A stretch of DNA of 64,000 nucleotides from Boswellia sacra (Eukaryota; Streptophyta; Magnoliopsida; Sapindales; Burseraceae): the NCBI GenBank assembly GCA_013180625.2, contig SNVD02010212.1, forward strand, positions 310,001 through 374,000. The letters run 5' to 3'. Shown one piece after another: positions 31,605-44,439 of the stretch. Position 1 is the first letter of the stretch; every line of letters starts with the position of its first letter. The notes beneath the pieces were generated by a model, which worked only from the letters and a program-made list of their open reading frames with translations, searched no databases and had not been told where the DNA came from. A program made the translations under genes and the position numbers.

Positions 31605-32270
31605 TTTTGCCCAAACGTGATTGTATTAATGAATGATGACTTACCTTTTGAAGGGAGGAACCACAACAAGCCTTTGTTCATCACCATGGAGATTGGTGGG
31701 AAGACGTCTCCTTGTGTTTTGGTGGATGATGGGTCGACTACTAATATTATGCCAATAAAGATATTGCACGAGTATGGGGCTAGTGAAGATGACCTTGAGT
31801 CTTGTGAGATGGTGATCAGGGCTTATGATGATTGGAAAATGAGTGCCATTGGGATTTTCAAGGCGTTAGTGAAGACTGGGCCCATTGAAGTAATGATCGA
31901 GTTCACAATCCTTGACATTCTTGTCACCTTTGCTACTTTGTTGGGCTGAGCATTGTTCCATCTGCTTAGTGGAGTTCCTTCCACTTTGCATCACAAGATT
32001 CGATTGAATGTAGATGGGGAAATTGTGACTATCCATGCTATCTCAAATATTGTGCCTGTTGCTTTGAGTGTGAAGGTTGGAAAGATACCATACGTGGGAG
32101 GCTTCTATGTAGCCATGATTATCGCTAGAATAATGAAGAAACAAGGATATTTGCCAGGAACTAGGCTTAGCAAGAATGGAAGTGGTTTGCTATCCCTTTT
32201 AGATTTTAAAGACCAAACTACTAGAAAAGAGTTGGACTTCATGTCTAATGAAGAATAAGACTTTGAGCCC
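31605..32270 (+). pseudogene. Tat aspartic protease
   Basis: Frame 31617 contains CVLVDDGSTTNIMP (active site D-D-G-S, the usual Tat form) and VIRAYDDW, then GPIEVMIEFTILDI. A stop at 31947-31949 is followed by frame 31953: LSGVPSTLHHKIRLNVDGEIVTI, the conserved block after the catalytic fold. The normal LLGRPWIH region sits across the break. It would process Gag-Pol. Confidence 0.9.
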
Positions 32271-32804
32271 AAGAATGGGGAGTTCATCAAGTTTGTAAAA
32301 GCCCAAGATAGGAAGTATGTGGGAGTTGCCGAACCGTGGGTTTACAAGGGAATGTTGAAGCCTGGATTTAAAGTTTTCAAGGATATCCTTCAAGTTGGAA
32401 TCTCTAAGGGATATGACTTGATCCAAGAAATGGAAAATATGAAGATCAAGGAGCTTCAAGATCAAGCACTCTCAATAGACCTGACCGTCTACATTGCTAC
32501 CTTCATTGAAGAAGGAATTAAAGACATTTGCTATAGAGATGTATTTGTTCCTAACCTTTTTGAAGAAGAGGACATTGTTTATGTTTCAAAGTTGAATGCA
32601 ATGAAAAATAATTTTGCTTACTTATTTGATGTCTATCCTAATAGCATTGTGCATGATAATTTGCATTTTACTAGTATATTTGATATCCAGACCATTCAAA
32701 CTCATGACATTAATCGAGGTACAATTGAAAAACCTGAGAACATATGCATTGCACTTGATACAACTCCTGAAGAGAGAGAGACATTCAAAAAATTGCTAAA
32801 ATAA
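32271..32804 (+). pseudogene. Tat protease-RT spacer
   Basis: A frame from 32319 to 32804 without a stop encodes 161 residues (MGVAEPWVYKGMLKPGFKVF ... TTPEERETFKKLLK). Glycine/lysine-rich and then acidic spacers of this kind join protease to RT in Tat elements. EERETFKKLLK leads straight into the RT start (HEEVFAWSYGDM) after a stop at 32802. No catalytic domain of its own. Confidence 0.75.
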
Positions 32805-33640
32805 CATGAAGAAGTCTTTGCCTGGTCCTATGGTGACATGCTTATAATCAATATAAGTATCGTTGACCATACGATTTCAACATATCCATATGTAAAGCCA
32901 GTCAAGCAGAAGTTAAGGAGGTTGAGACTGACATGGGCTTAGAAAATCAAGGAAGAAGTCTCCAAGCAGATTGAAGCTAAGGTTATAGATGTGGTGAAGT
33001 ATCCAAAATGGTTAGCCAATATGGTGCTTATGCCAAAGAATAATGGAAGGGTTCAAATATGTATTAATTGCAAAAACTTAAACAAGGCCTCTCTAAAGGA
33101 TGATTTTTCTTTGCCTCACATTGATGTATTGGTAGATAGCATGCTGTCATTGTGATGTTCTCTTTTGTAGATGGGTTTTCTGGTTACAACCAGATAATGA
33201 TGGCCAATAAAGACAAGATGAAAACGACCTTCATTACGGAGTGGGGAACCTATTGTTACAACGTTATGCCCTTCAGGTTGAAGAATGCAAGGGCAACCTA
33301 CCGATGAATGGTGATTATGCTATTCCATGATAAGGAGATAGAAGTATATGTGGATTCCATGATGATGTAATATGGGATGCAAGATGGTCATTTTAAAGCA
33401 TTAGACAAATTCCTAGAAAGGGTGAAGAAGTATAAGCTACGGCTTAATTTGAAGAAATGTGTTTTCGGAGTCACCTCAGGGAAGCTGTTAGGGTTCATAG
33501 TTGGCAAGAAGGGGATACAGGTAGATCCCAACAAGGTTAACACGATTACGGAGATGCCATCACCCAAGATGGAAAAGAAGTTAGAGTGTTTCTTGGGAAG
33601 ATCTAATACATCAGTCGATTTATCATCAAATTGACGACAA
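32805..33640 (+). pseudogene. Tat reverse transcriptase
   Basis: The blocks EVFAWSYGDM, KEEVSKQIEAKVIDVVKYPKWLANMVLMPKNNGRVQICINCKNLN (split here only by reading), a GYNQI-like block near 33185 and a YNVMPF-LKNA block near 33255 are visible. The catalytic box reads Y-V-D-S at 33347-33358 instead of Y-V-D-D, so a metal-binding aspartate is lost. The last part is open: LNLKKCVFGVTSGKLLGFIVGKKGIQVDP. Many stops; not functional. Confidence 0.88.
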
Positions 33641-34640
33641 TTTGTGCACTAATCTTCAGACGCCTAAAGAAGGATCAATCAGAAATGTGGAATGATCAGT
33701 GCCAAGAAGCATTTGAGAGATTAAGAAGTATTACAAAATCTGCTAGCTCTAAGACCGCCAAAACCCGACAAGAATCTAATTCTTTACTTGGCTCTTGAGG
33801 AAGAGGCCACAGGTGTTATACTTACACAAGAAGATGAGAACGGTATGGAACATGCCATTTACTATCTTAGCAAGAAGTTGTTACTATATGAGATGAAGTA
33901 CAGTTACGTGACAAAGATGTGCTTAGCCATGGTGTGGCTCTCAAAGAAGTTGAAGCACTACTTTCAGTCTTATAAGATTAAGGCAGTCTCAAAGGAGGAT
34001 CCGATGGAGAATCTTTATGAAGCACCATCTTTGATAAGAAAGCTAGCAAGTTGGCTAGTCTAGTTGTTAGAATTTGACATTGAGTATGTCACCAAGAAGG
34101 TGGTGAAAAGAAGAGTACTTGTAGAATTTTTGGCCATGAATTCGATCGATAATGATGAACCATAGGAGTTAGATTTCCCAGATGAACATATGGGGGTAAT
34201 CTTAGTATTGGGATGAAGAATGTATTTTGATGGAGTTGTTAATAGAAATGGTGTTGGAATAGGAGTTATTCTAGTATCACCAACTAAAGAAGTCATTCCA
34301 TTCGTTAAGAAGCTAGAATCTAGAGTTACTAACAATTTATGGCTGAGTATGAAGCTTGTGCCTTTGGGTTAGAGATCGTGATTGCGATGGGCATCGATGA
34401 AATAGAAGTGTTGGAAGATTCAAAGTTAGTCATCTCTCAAGCTAGTGAAGATTGGGATCTAAGGGAATGAAGATTGAAGCTGTATCTGGAGCATATTCGA
34501 AGGTTGATTGGGAGGTTCAAGTAGTGTACCTTCACCTACCTTCCTATAAATTAGAATCAGATGGCTGACACTTGAGCTTCTTTCGCATCAGTGGTGAATA
34601 CTTAAGAGCTATTAATGGGGCCAATAGTGATATCACAAGC
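33641..34640 (+). pseudogene. Tat dual RNase H
   Basis: The first, normal RNase H occupies about 33641-34140, including LALEEEATGVILTQEDENG, AIYYLSKKLL and DIEYVTKK. A second RNase H of the archaeal-like type follows at 34220-34620, with MYFDGVVNRNGVGIGVILVSP and SPTKEVIPF. Two RNase H domains in tandem are a hallmark of the Tat lineage. Both copies contain stops. Confidence 0.88.
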
Positions 34641-34779
34641 ATGGGGTCCTTGCTACATGGAATCCCATGTAATGGAAGCCAAAGTGGATAAGAAGTCATG
34701 GTTCTATGATCTAAAGAGATACCTAGAAGAAAGAATTCTATCGAATAGGGCAGCTGAGCAAGACAGGATTGTACTGCGC

Positions 34780-35937
34780 AGGTTGGTCCAAAATTTACTT
34801 ATCATCAGGGAGTGATGTATAAGGGAATGCGAGAAGGGATGAAATTGAGATGTGTTGATGAGCAAGAGGCTAGAAGGCTTATGGAAGAAATCTATAGTGG
34901 TGTATGTAAGCCATACATGAATGAGTTAATGCTTGCAAAGAAGATAATGAGATGAGGCTTTTACTGGATAACCATAGAGATAGACTGTGTCCAATTTTTG
35001 AAAAGGTGTCACCAGTGCTAGATCAATGGAAATTTGATTCACCAACCACCCTTGAAGCTATAAGGAATGACAACGCTGTGGCCCTTTGTTGTATGGGGCA
35101 TTGACATATATTATAGGTAAAATAAGGTCGTTAGCCTCTAATGGGCATCGATATGTGGTGGTGGAGATTGAATACTTCACCAAGTGGATAGAAGCTGAGT
35201 CCTATAACTAGGGGCAAACCAGATGACAAAGTTCATTGAGAAGAACATCATATGCAGATTTGGAGTACCATATCACATTATGACTAGCAATGGAGTTCAT
35301 TTCTAAACTGAGACTAAGGCTTTATGTGTGAAATATAGGATTGAGCACCATAAGTTATCTCCATACTGAGCATAGGCAAATGGAGCAATAGAAGCACCCA
35401 ATAAGAACATCAAGAAGATGTCGACCAAAATGTTGCAAACAAACAAAGATTGGACTGAGAAGCTGTTGTTTGTATTATAGGGTTATAGAATGACACCTAT
35501 AAGCTCTACAGGCATGACGCCTTTCTCATTGGCGTATGGTTCAGAAGCGATCCTACCAATTGAGATAGAAATAAAATCAGTGACGGTTCTAATGAAAACA
35601 TAAATTCCTAAAGGGAGTGGATTCAAAATAGATGTAAGCAGGTGGCCTTGATTGGCGAGAAAAGATGAAGGCCTGATATCATATGCAACTATGCCAAAAA
35701 TGGGTTGTTTGAGCCTTTAATAAGAGAATGAGGGTAAGAGAATTCAAAGAAGGGGAATTGGTCCTTAAACAAGCAAGGCCAGTAGTGTTTGATCCGAGAG
35801 GGAAGTTCAAACCAAAATAGGGAGGCCTATTCATTGTGACGAAGATCATATCCAGTAGAGCCGTCATCTCATAAGACATGGAAGGGAATGAGTTCACTGA
35901 GCCCATCAATGGACAGGCTAAAGAAATACTATGTTTA
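34780..35937 (+). pseudogene. Tat integrase
   Basis: A zinc-domain relic (near 34880-35030, with FYWITIEIDC and FLKRCHQC) is followed by core blocks VWGIDI (35093), FIEKNIICRFGVPYHI (35228) and IEHHKLSPY (35340). DWTEKL and TPFSLAYGSEAILPIE follow at 35447-35570. The C-terminal KNGLFEPLIRE, EFKEGELVLK-like and FDPRGKFKPKWGG-like segments reach 35937. Stops and shifts are frequent. Confidence 0.88.
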
Positions 35938-36754
35938 AAAGTGAGAATAAAAGAAAAAAGTGTGAGAGAAAAAATAATTAATCAGAAAACGAAAAATGGC
36001 TAATTATTGACAAGAGTTGTCTCATTGTGCACATGTTGTTCGGAGAACAAATTATTGTTCTTTTATTAATGAAATGAAATTGTTTGAAAACAAATATGCC
36101 TTTGAAATGTCTCATTATTTTGCATGATAACAAAAGGAAAGTATCTAACATCTAATCTAATAGAAAAATTGTCAATGTTTTTTCTACCTCTTCACTAGAC
36201 TACAAATAGGCTTGCCATATCAGTCGTAACATTGTCTGGCTCGAATAGTAGGATTAGGAATGGAAGCTTGAAGGGTCACCCAATCCTTGTACGAGTCGTT
36301 TGTCTGAAAATCAAGATCATGGAACAAATTCCTCTCGATAGTCTAGTGCGACCAATAGTCTCTCTCACACGTTTTAGATAGTGAGCAGACAGTCTCCTAA
36401 GACTAAAAGCAATCGATGAATCCACGATCATTTGCTTAAGCCCATAATGTCGACTTAGTCTAGCAAGATCATAAAAAGAACTGTAGGTAAAACCCGCCAA
36501 AGGCGCGCACGTGATGTAGGTCTCAACTATCACATGCTCTAACCTCTATCATGGATTGTGCCAACAGATCTGAGTATCTGATATGACTCGAAGCCAGTTT
36601 GCCTAAGAAAAATGTCTCTCAAGTCTCCCCCTCGTATGAAGTCGAGGGCTATAATGAGAAATATCCCTTTCAAGTGGTGCTAGAATAGACAGCCTCTTTT
36701 GTAACGAAATCTAAAAAGAAAAAAGAAGAAAGAAAAGAAAATTCCTACTAACTT
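35938..36754 (+). other. Start of the Tat 3' region, no gene recognised
   Basis: Noncoding. A minus-strand frame at 36276-36533 is open for 85 codons but shows no domain I recognise; it may be the tail of the antisense reading region that follows. Confidence 0.5.
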
Positions 36755-37060
36755 GAGAACCTGGAAAGGCGGTTCAGGTAAAAATCAAGGCAATCCTACT
36801 AAGTTGAAAACCCGAAAGGGCAACTTAGGCAAAAGTTAGGGTAGAAAAAGAATAAAGAAAAAACCCGCTAAGTTCAAAACCCAAAAAGGGTGGCTCAGGC
36901 AAAAGTTAGGGCAAGCTCGCTAAGTCAAAAACCCGAAAGGGCGGCTTAGGCAAAAATTAGAGAATGAAAGAAAGAAAGAGAAAAAGAAAAAAAAAAAGAA
37001 AAAGAAAAATGAACCTGCTAAGCTGAAAACCCGAAAGGTGACTTAAGCAAAAACAAAGGT
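36755..37060 (+). repeat. Minisatellite with CCCGAAAGGG core in the Tat 3' region
   Basis: Five imperfect units share the pattern GCTAAGT(T/C)GAAAACCCGAAAGGGCGGCTTAGGCAAAA in degenerate form, interspersed with A/G-rich spacers. CTAAG and CTTAG flank each unit as complementary arms, so each can fold into a hairpin. Reverse-strand equivalents lie at 54350-54665. Confidence 0.85.
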
Positions 37061-37079
37061 GAAAAAGAAAATATCTAAA

Positions 37080-40000
37080 GGAGCAGAAGATTACCAATGA
37101 ATCTCTGATCTAGATAAGTTCTTAAATGGTCCAGGCCAATCAATGTCTCAGCAAGAATCAAGAAAACTATCGTGAAACTATGTGAGGAATGATGGTCATA
37201 AGATATGGGTCACCAAGACCGTCTAGTGAGACCAGTAGAAACTATGCAAGAAGGCAGAACTAAAAAAGGCAAATCCAACTAGATGAGGTCCTATCCATCA
37301 TCTTAAGCAAAGGCATGATGGAAGACAATGTCACTCTACCACCCCTGGTGTAAATACCTATGGTAGAAATCAAAAAGTTGAAGAAGTTGGCAGCATCAGA
37401 CATTGACGATGTCTCAACAGTAGGCAGAGTGATGCTCTCAAAACTGGATGAATCACAATCGAGTATGGCAGTGAATCCTCATACAAGGGGCAAAGTTCTT
37501 GGCTGTTAAAGCGAAAGATGTGATCATAAGGATCCCAGCAGGTCATGCACTCCTTGAGAAAAGGAATGTCGAGTTTCACATGTTGAAGGAACTTCAAATT
37601 GTAGAGACTAATAGATTCGAGCCGCTGCTAGTCATCATCCGTTAGAAGCTTCAAGAGAGGCTGGAGGGTCTTGAGAAAGGCGTCAGATATGTTGAAAAGT
37701 GAGAAGAGGCATTGAGAAGCACGAAAGAAAATTCAAAAAACGAGGGAGGAAGTGTTAGAAGGTGTGTAAAACAGTGGAGAGGAAGAGCTCTTTTTATAAT
37801 GCAATAAGAGGGCAGAAAAAGGTAAAAGAAGGAAGGACTATTGGTAAGCAATGGAAGGACTATCAACTAACTATCCCACTACTGGTTGGCGATGCTAGGA
37901 CAACCGATCGATGGTTAGGGCAAAGGGACCTCCAACTTCCTTTTTTGCGTGTTTTTGACTTTTGATTTGCGTACCAACAAGCTGTTTCGAGTGTACGAGT
38001 TCAAGATTTTGTATTTTTATTCAGAATTGAATAAATGATGATGTAGGAACAAATTTGAACAAATTTGGATGTAAATTAGTCAAAATATGTATAGTTTAAA
38101 TAGCAGTGCACGAAGTTGAAAATAGAAAATTTTCACTAAAGTCTTTGAAATTTGGTCATATAACTGATTGCTTTGATTGTACATCATGAAAATTCAAAGC
38201 GTAAAAGTTCATACATGGAAGCTGAATGGATGAAAGAAAGAACTCAACATGAAGAAAATTGATGATGACAGTCCTTACTCATCACCATCATCATCTTCAA
38301 TAATAGAAGATGTAGCAACCTGGGCCTGAAGGCGCTTAATCTCGTGCTCCAAACGAGCATTCTCTTGATGACTGGTTTATTCCAAGAGAGAAACATATTG
38401 TTAGAGAAATTATTAAGATAGAAATCATGCATACATGAAGCATAGAATATTGTTTTACCTGTCACTAGTGAGACACCTGTAAAACATAACCATGAGAAGT
38501 AGGTTGCATCTCAAAGATATGCTTTATGGAAAATCGTGGTATTTGCATTACGTTGCATTTTTATAACTAACAAATATTTGAAGAATAACAAGAAACTTGT
38601 AGGAGACATAGTCAGAAGACTTACCAGATGGTATCATGAGGAATGAAAGGAACAGGCATGGTTGGATCTTCTGTGATCATATGGCTGCTGATCTGCTTGC
38701 TAGCATCCCACGTGTAGACTACATTGTTAGGGTAGAGGTTGCCAATCACATGACCAGCTGGAATGGCTGGAGTAGCTATAGGTGCTGGAGGCAGACATGG
38801 TTGCTCAGTAATAGTAGTAAAATAGGCAGATTTGGTAGGACCAAAAGGAAGAAACTCTCAATCTCTTCCCATGACGGGCAGAAGGGCTACCAGCACGATT
38901 AGAAGAACCATGAGCATTACTAGCAGGGGGATGGGGAACCTCATCAGCAGGTCGACCTGGCTTAGTATATAGTAATGTGGCTCGAGCCCACCAGCATAAG
39001 AAACTATCACCAAGGGGAACTCGATCTCGCTCAACTACATCCTAGCAATGTAGACATTCACCTTTGGCTCCATAGCCAAATCAGCAAAGTCCATCATCAG
39101 GACTGGTGGAGAAGGAGGAATTTGGCGATGCTCTGGACCTCTAAACCAATCCCAGACTCAGTCAGCCAAATACCAGATGATGTTGTCAATGCATGGAAAA
39201 AGGATATGGTAGTTGATATATGGGGAAGCAACCCTCATAGCAGCTGACTAACCCTCAATGGGCCCCCACCACTCAAGATGAATCTACGAAGGATAGAAAT
39301 GCGATAAGAATACGATAATCGTGCGATGAATGAAAATTGATTGCAATGTCTTTTACCTTATCCCAAGTCATCGTGTTGGATGTAATCACGAAAGAAATCC
39401 AGCTTACGAGATCTCTCAAGCTCTATATGATGCGCAACCCACCTCTTCATCTGTGGGAAAGAAAAGTCCTGACAAGCAAGAAGAGGTGAAGGTAGCACAC
39501 ATAACTCGTAGGCCCATATCTGTTATAAACAAGACATAATCAGAATAGAATTTATGCAGACAAAATATGATGTAAGAGAGAAGAAATTACCCCAAGCAAG
39601 CAAAGCTGATAATCTCGGCGATGCCTCGACATGAACGATCTAAGCCGAAGTATAACTGTTCGAAAGTAGCACAGCCCCAATCAAAAGTCCTCACTCGATC
39701 GAGATCCCGAAAGTCAAGAAGCAAAGTCAATAACGTAATGTTTGACGCATTTGCAAAAAGCATCAAACCAAGCAGATACATGATGAAACTACGTGCATAC
39801 TGATCTACCTTGACTAAAGTTAGATCGGATCTTCTATTCCAATATTCATACGATGCATGGTATCGAATGGTAATGTTGTTCTTGCTCTTGACATCACACC
39901 CAAGAAGTCAATGAACCAAAATCTTGTGATCCCTCGAGTTTGCAATACAACCATCGATGGGTATAGCCTCTCTACCCAATGTTGAATGACGTGTCAGTTG

Positions 40001-40560
40001 TCTCACCAATTGGAAGATGGAAAGTGTGAGTTGTGTCCATCCATCTCTCACATAGAGTAGCCAGGCTCGATGATCAGTATGCCAAGAGACATGTGAAAGG
40101 GAAGTAATAAACTCATAAAAGCCAATAGCAACAATCTTGTTCCTAATAGCCTCATTCTCTATCTCTAAGAACCAATTGTCGGCTCTAAAAAATAAGCCAC
40201 ACGTCTTGCTATCATGAAAATCCTAAGGCAAGAAATTGAAGTCTTTACATGAATATATGCCTAGAAAATTTGTAGAAAATGGAAAGACGATGAACAAAGA
40301 AGAATACATAATTGGTTGATTGTGTGGGAATCCACATCATGGACAATACGCACCTCTTGTTCTCTTGGAAGACCTCTCAACATCGATCTCCAGACTAAAT
40401 CATGCAAGTCAAGATGGACTAGATGATCGGTCATTCAAAAGAGGAAGTCTAGACAAACACGTAGGAGAAAACCAGAGTCTAATCAGATGAAAAATGAAGA
40501 AATGACGCGGGGATGAAGCAGAGGAGGACAAAGATATAGACCCTCCATCATTAAGCAGCT
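37080..40560 (-). pseudogene. Antisense plant-mobile-domain (PMD) ORF in the Tat 3' region
   Basis: The minus strand, opposite to the element, encodes PMD-type blocks: FLQHVKLDIPFLKECMTCW, then a FRFNSQELCPLYED-like block (37440-37600). Further toward the N-terminus come FIMYLLGLMLFAN, LLTLLLDFRDLDRVRTFDWGCATFEQLYFGLDR (split across lines of 20) and LWAYE (39490-39800). DWG..AT..LY..L and LLGLMLF are hallmarks of the plant mobile domain (aminotransferase-like), a family found in plant transposons and some silencing-related host genes. Stops break it. Extra antisense ORFs are known from Tat elements. Confidence 0.72.
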
Positions 40561-40627
40561 ATTGGCTGACTGCCAACTGATAGTCCTTCCATAGCCAACT
40601 GTCCTTTTAATAAGGGGCACATTGGTA

Positions 40628-40770
40628 AAAGGCCAAAAGAAAAAGAAAGAAAAAGAAAAGAAAGAAAAGAAAAAGAAGAAAAAAGAAAAAAGAAAAAAGA
40701 AAAAGAAGATAGAGAAAAAGAAAAGAAAAAAGAGAAAAGATAAGAGAAAGAAGAGAAGAAAAGAAATGAT
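40628..40770 (+). repeat. A/G low-complexity tract
   Basis: About 140 bp of GAAAAAG-type units. The lysine-rich plus-strand frame across it is a composition artefact. Confidence 0.9.
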
Positions 40771-41225
40771 AGAAAAGATCAACTCTACGTTAACCTTAAG
40801 ACTAAGAGAATTTTCAAATGTACCAGTGACAACCACCCAACTATGGTAATAGCATAGCGACTCACAAGGAAAGATGAGTAACATGGATCGATGAAATCTT
40901 CGATCGGAATCACATAGAAGAATTCCTCCAGAGACTAGAAAGCTATTTGTTAAAGAACACATTGAACAAGGTAAAATTTGAATTGATTTTAATTCATGAA
41001 CAGATGTTTGATATTTTACACGAATTTGCAATGACAATAGAAAGATCTCTAATGAGTTTGAGAATCAACAACATGATATGAACTACCCTAGTGAAAGGTC
41101 CTACGAATGCAAAAATCTGAAGAGATCAAGAACAAAGAATGCCAAAGCATAGCAAATCAAAATTTTTTCCCCAGTGGACTAGAAGAAATCAAGAATAGAA
41201 GCAAGAATACACAAAAGAAGGGCAT
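40771..41225 (+). other. End of the visible Tat 3' region
   Basis: Noncoding. 41100-41225 corresponds in reverse to 52080-52170 of the inner element. It ends with GGCAT (41221-41225), the left target duplicate of the outer element. Confidence 0.65.
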
Positions 41226-43279
41226 TGTGAATGGGGCTTTCATCCTGCCAAAGCATTTGCAATCACGACATTATGTCAAAGCCTCTTTCGAGACTTAAGG
41301 GAGCACAAACAAGCCATGGGCACATCTAGAGAAATGGAGTCGTCACCTAATTATTTAACTGGGAATGAATGGGGGCAATCTAATCCCTCGCTTTAGGACC
41401 TAAACTACCCTTATCCCTTCAGAGATGGGTTTACTAAGTTGGGTATGAACCATTTACGTTGCTTGGATCAAAATCAGGCCTTCACTAGGGTATAATAGCT
41501 CATGTTGTTACATAGTTTGCTTAGTGTAGTTCATTTTATGCACACATTATTCATTTTATCTTCATTAGACAAATAAGGTGATTTTCAAACATGGCAGTTG
41601 TAAATTCATATAAAGAAAGAGAGAGGTGAATAAAATTACGTTTTCTTTCAAATATGGGAGATAAGGGAGTGGATTACATTGCTTTTTAATAACAAAAATA
41701 AACTACTTCTAGCACTTCATATATCTCATTCATTCATTCATACAATTAAAGCATTCAATAATAGAAAGCACATTCGTGCATATTAAATCATTCAATTTGA
41801 GACTCGATAAATAGTGAATTCCTCACCATCATGTGTGAGTATATTCAATGTTATCAACTCTTCACATGCACATTCATATATTCACTTATTATTATAAGTA
41901 ATGGTCTCTCACCATCAATGTGAGTCCACCATCACTTCATGGTATCATACAATTATACTTCTAAACGTGGTATAATTAGTTCATATCAATCAATTAAATT
42001 CAAAGCCATAACATAGAATCATGGCACTTCTACCTAGTTTTGATATTGTTTATCATGGTAATTCTACCTAAGCATGACAATTCAAGCCTATTCATAGTAA
42101 TCATAGTGGATCATGGCATTTATAGCCTAAGTCAATAAATCATAACAAAACATGGCTATGCTATCCCAACTCAATCGATTAATCAAGATAATCATGGCAA
42201 TTTCAATCAATCTAAGCAATTCATGCCTATTCTATGCTATTTCCTAGCATGCTTCAAAACAATCATAAGTCTTCCTAGCATGATTCTAATCATGTGCTCC
42301 AAAGCATGATTCTATACATGTTCTCTTAAGAATATTTCTAAGTATTTGCAAAGAAATAAAATCCCTATTCATGTTTCAAAATAAGGAAAGGAAAGAATAC
42401 TTATCTTGACACGCTTACCCATCTCGCAAAACAAATAAGGGTTAGAACAATTCATAATAACCATAAACATGCTTCTAAGTATCAAAATAAAGCTTAAACA
42501 CGCTTATTATAAGTATAAAAAAGCTTAAATATACTTATTCTAAAGCAAGAAAAATATAGAAGAGATAAAGAGAGAGAAGAGAAAACTACTCACAAGATGT
42601 ACCCTTTCTGGGTTTAGAGCAATATAAAATGCTTGAAAACTTTAAACTGGAAAAGACTCCTTGAATTCTCAAGTGTGTCTTCAAGAGGGAAGAGAGAGAT
42701 ATTGATCTGTGAGTGAAAGTGAGGACAGGGGATGCTTATATAGGAGAAGGTGTGAGTTCAAAAACGAAGTAAAGACTTAAAAAGGAAGGTTCTGATTGAA
42801 AAATTGCAAAAATAAGGGAGGACAGCTGGCCAGCTATGGGAAGACTGTCGATCGACAATGGCATAGATGGTCTATTGTGTGTGGATTGTTAGCCGATGGT
42901 AGGACAGTCGGCTAGTTGTCCTACAACCGCTGGTCGATTGTGGCCCACTAAACCCCTTGGTTTTGAATTTTTTAAATGCAGCCACTTTTGACCTTCAACC
43001 ATTCAATCCCACATCACTCTTCGAGTACAATTTCAATTTGCTATCCGTTAAAATTCTTTGAAAAGTAGATATCTTTGGCTTTGTAATGGTACATGACTCA
43101 TCATCAGATTCCTTTTGGATTAATTTCTAATATTTTTTAAAGTCATGTGTTAGTTTCCAAAGTTTTCGTTGGTTTCCTCTCATCTTTCTTACTTTACTTC
43201 CAAGGGTATTTTGATCAATTTTTTTTTCTCAACATTCATCTTCACTTCATCATTGAGATTCAAAAATCAAGTGTCTATA
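41226..43279 (-). repeat. 3' LTR of the outer gag-only element
   Basis: 2054 bp; on the plus strand it starts TGTGAATGGGGC and ends GTGTCTATA, where the other copies have GTGTCTACA. It is AT-rich and noncoding, with several CATGGCA / TTCTAGCCTA repeats (42040-42290). It clearly aligns with 61794-63830. Confidence 0.92.
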
Positions 43280-44439
43280 GCTTGCCCCCTACTTTGGGGA
43301 AGTTTGTGTCTGGGAAGTTTGTGAGACACAGATCGATAAAGTACTCTTAGTTTGTCTTTCCTCTTCTCATCTTGGCATCTTTGCCTTCATCTGCATTCTA
43401 TTGGACTTCTCACCTTTTGCTTTCCTCTTCAATCTCCACAAAAGAAGTGTGTCCACTTAAAGGCTAGTGTGCCTACTCAAGTGCTAAAATGCATCCTTTT
43501 AATGCATGCAATGCACTCTTCTCGTGTGTGCATCTTTATGATGCACAATGTGCACTATTCTAGTGTAGACAAATGCATCTTTCTAATGCATGAAATACAT
43601 CCCTACAATGCTAAGATAAAATACTGTTCAGTGCACCTACTTACTAGGGTTTATTAGCACTCTTTAGTGTGCCTATTCTAAGGGCTTTAAACACTCTTAA
43701 GTGCACCTACTTTTTAATGTTTTTAAACACTCTTTGGTGCACCTCTTCTTAGGTCTTTTGCCTATTCTAAAGGCTTAAAACACTCTTAAGGAACTTTCAA
43801 CACTCTTCGGTGCATCTCTTCTTAGGGCTTATGCCTGTTCTAAGGGCTTAAAACACTCTTAGATGCACTTACTTCGTAGGGTTTCTTTTGATGGATGCCC
43901 ATTGGGAAAGGGTCTACCATGCACTTCATACCTTTGGCTGAGTATTCTTCATTCTTCTTTGATCTCTTTAGACTTTGCATTTGTTGGGTTTCAAGCCCTT
44001 CTCATAAGAATTCTTACTTTAACTCTTGATTTCTTCAAACTCACTAGGGAGAATTTTGTATATTGCATCTTTTTTATTTTTAGACCTTTCATTCACTGGG
44101 TTTCATGCCTTTTATTTAAGTACTTCTTGTCTCTATTTGCTTGTTCTATAGATTCTTACTCTTCACTGGGGAAATTTCTTGATATATTGTGCCCAATTAG
44201 ATTCACTAGGGATTTCTTCATTGTTCTTGCAAGCTCCTACAAAATATCAAACATCTTTTGATAATTTCAAATCAATTCAAAGTGTACGTTATTTGATTTG
44301 TTCTTCAACAATTTGCTTTCTTATCTCTGCAATAATTTTTCCCACATGTGTCGATTGGTCGTTCAATTCCATATGACTCAAATTTTCTTCTAAGTTCTTC
44401 TTCAAATCATTTCTTCAAGTTTGACTTCAAATTTGAACT
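43280..44439 (-). other. PPT-like sequence and tandem-repeat-rich 3' region of the outer element
   Basis: On the minus strand GTAGGGGGCAAGC (43280-43292) borders the LTR and could be the polypurine tract. Then follow about 50-bp imperfect repeats with AACACTCTT...GTGCACCTACTT (43620-43880) and a region equivalent to 51890-52170 of the inner element. No coding sequence; hydrophobic plus-strand frames here lack domains. Confidence 0.7.

Larger units (their letters stand above)
31027..41225 (+). mobile_element. Tat-lineage retrotransposon with pol; continues at 63831
   Basis: Protease, RT, RNase H, a second RNase H and integrase follow in the order typical of the Tat/Ogre branch. A long 3' region then carries a minisatellite, an antisense plant-mobile-domain pseudogene and a purine tract. 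At 41225 it is cut by the outer gag-only element. Its sequence resumes at 63831: the joined flanks agree with the contiguous region 52020-52160 (reverse strand) of the inner element. Both LTRs of this copy are missing or outside the window. Confidence 0.85.

Noticed and set aside
36276..36533. 85-codon minus-strand ORF considered as a separate gene
   Set aside because: No recognisable domain; more likely the decayed end of the antisense PMD region or chance.
40622..40849. Lysine/glutamate-rich plus-strand ORF
   Set aside because: Translation of an A/G low-complexity tract.
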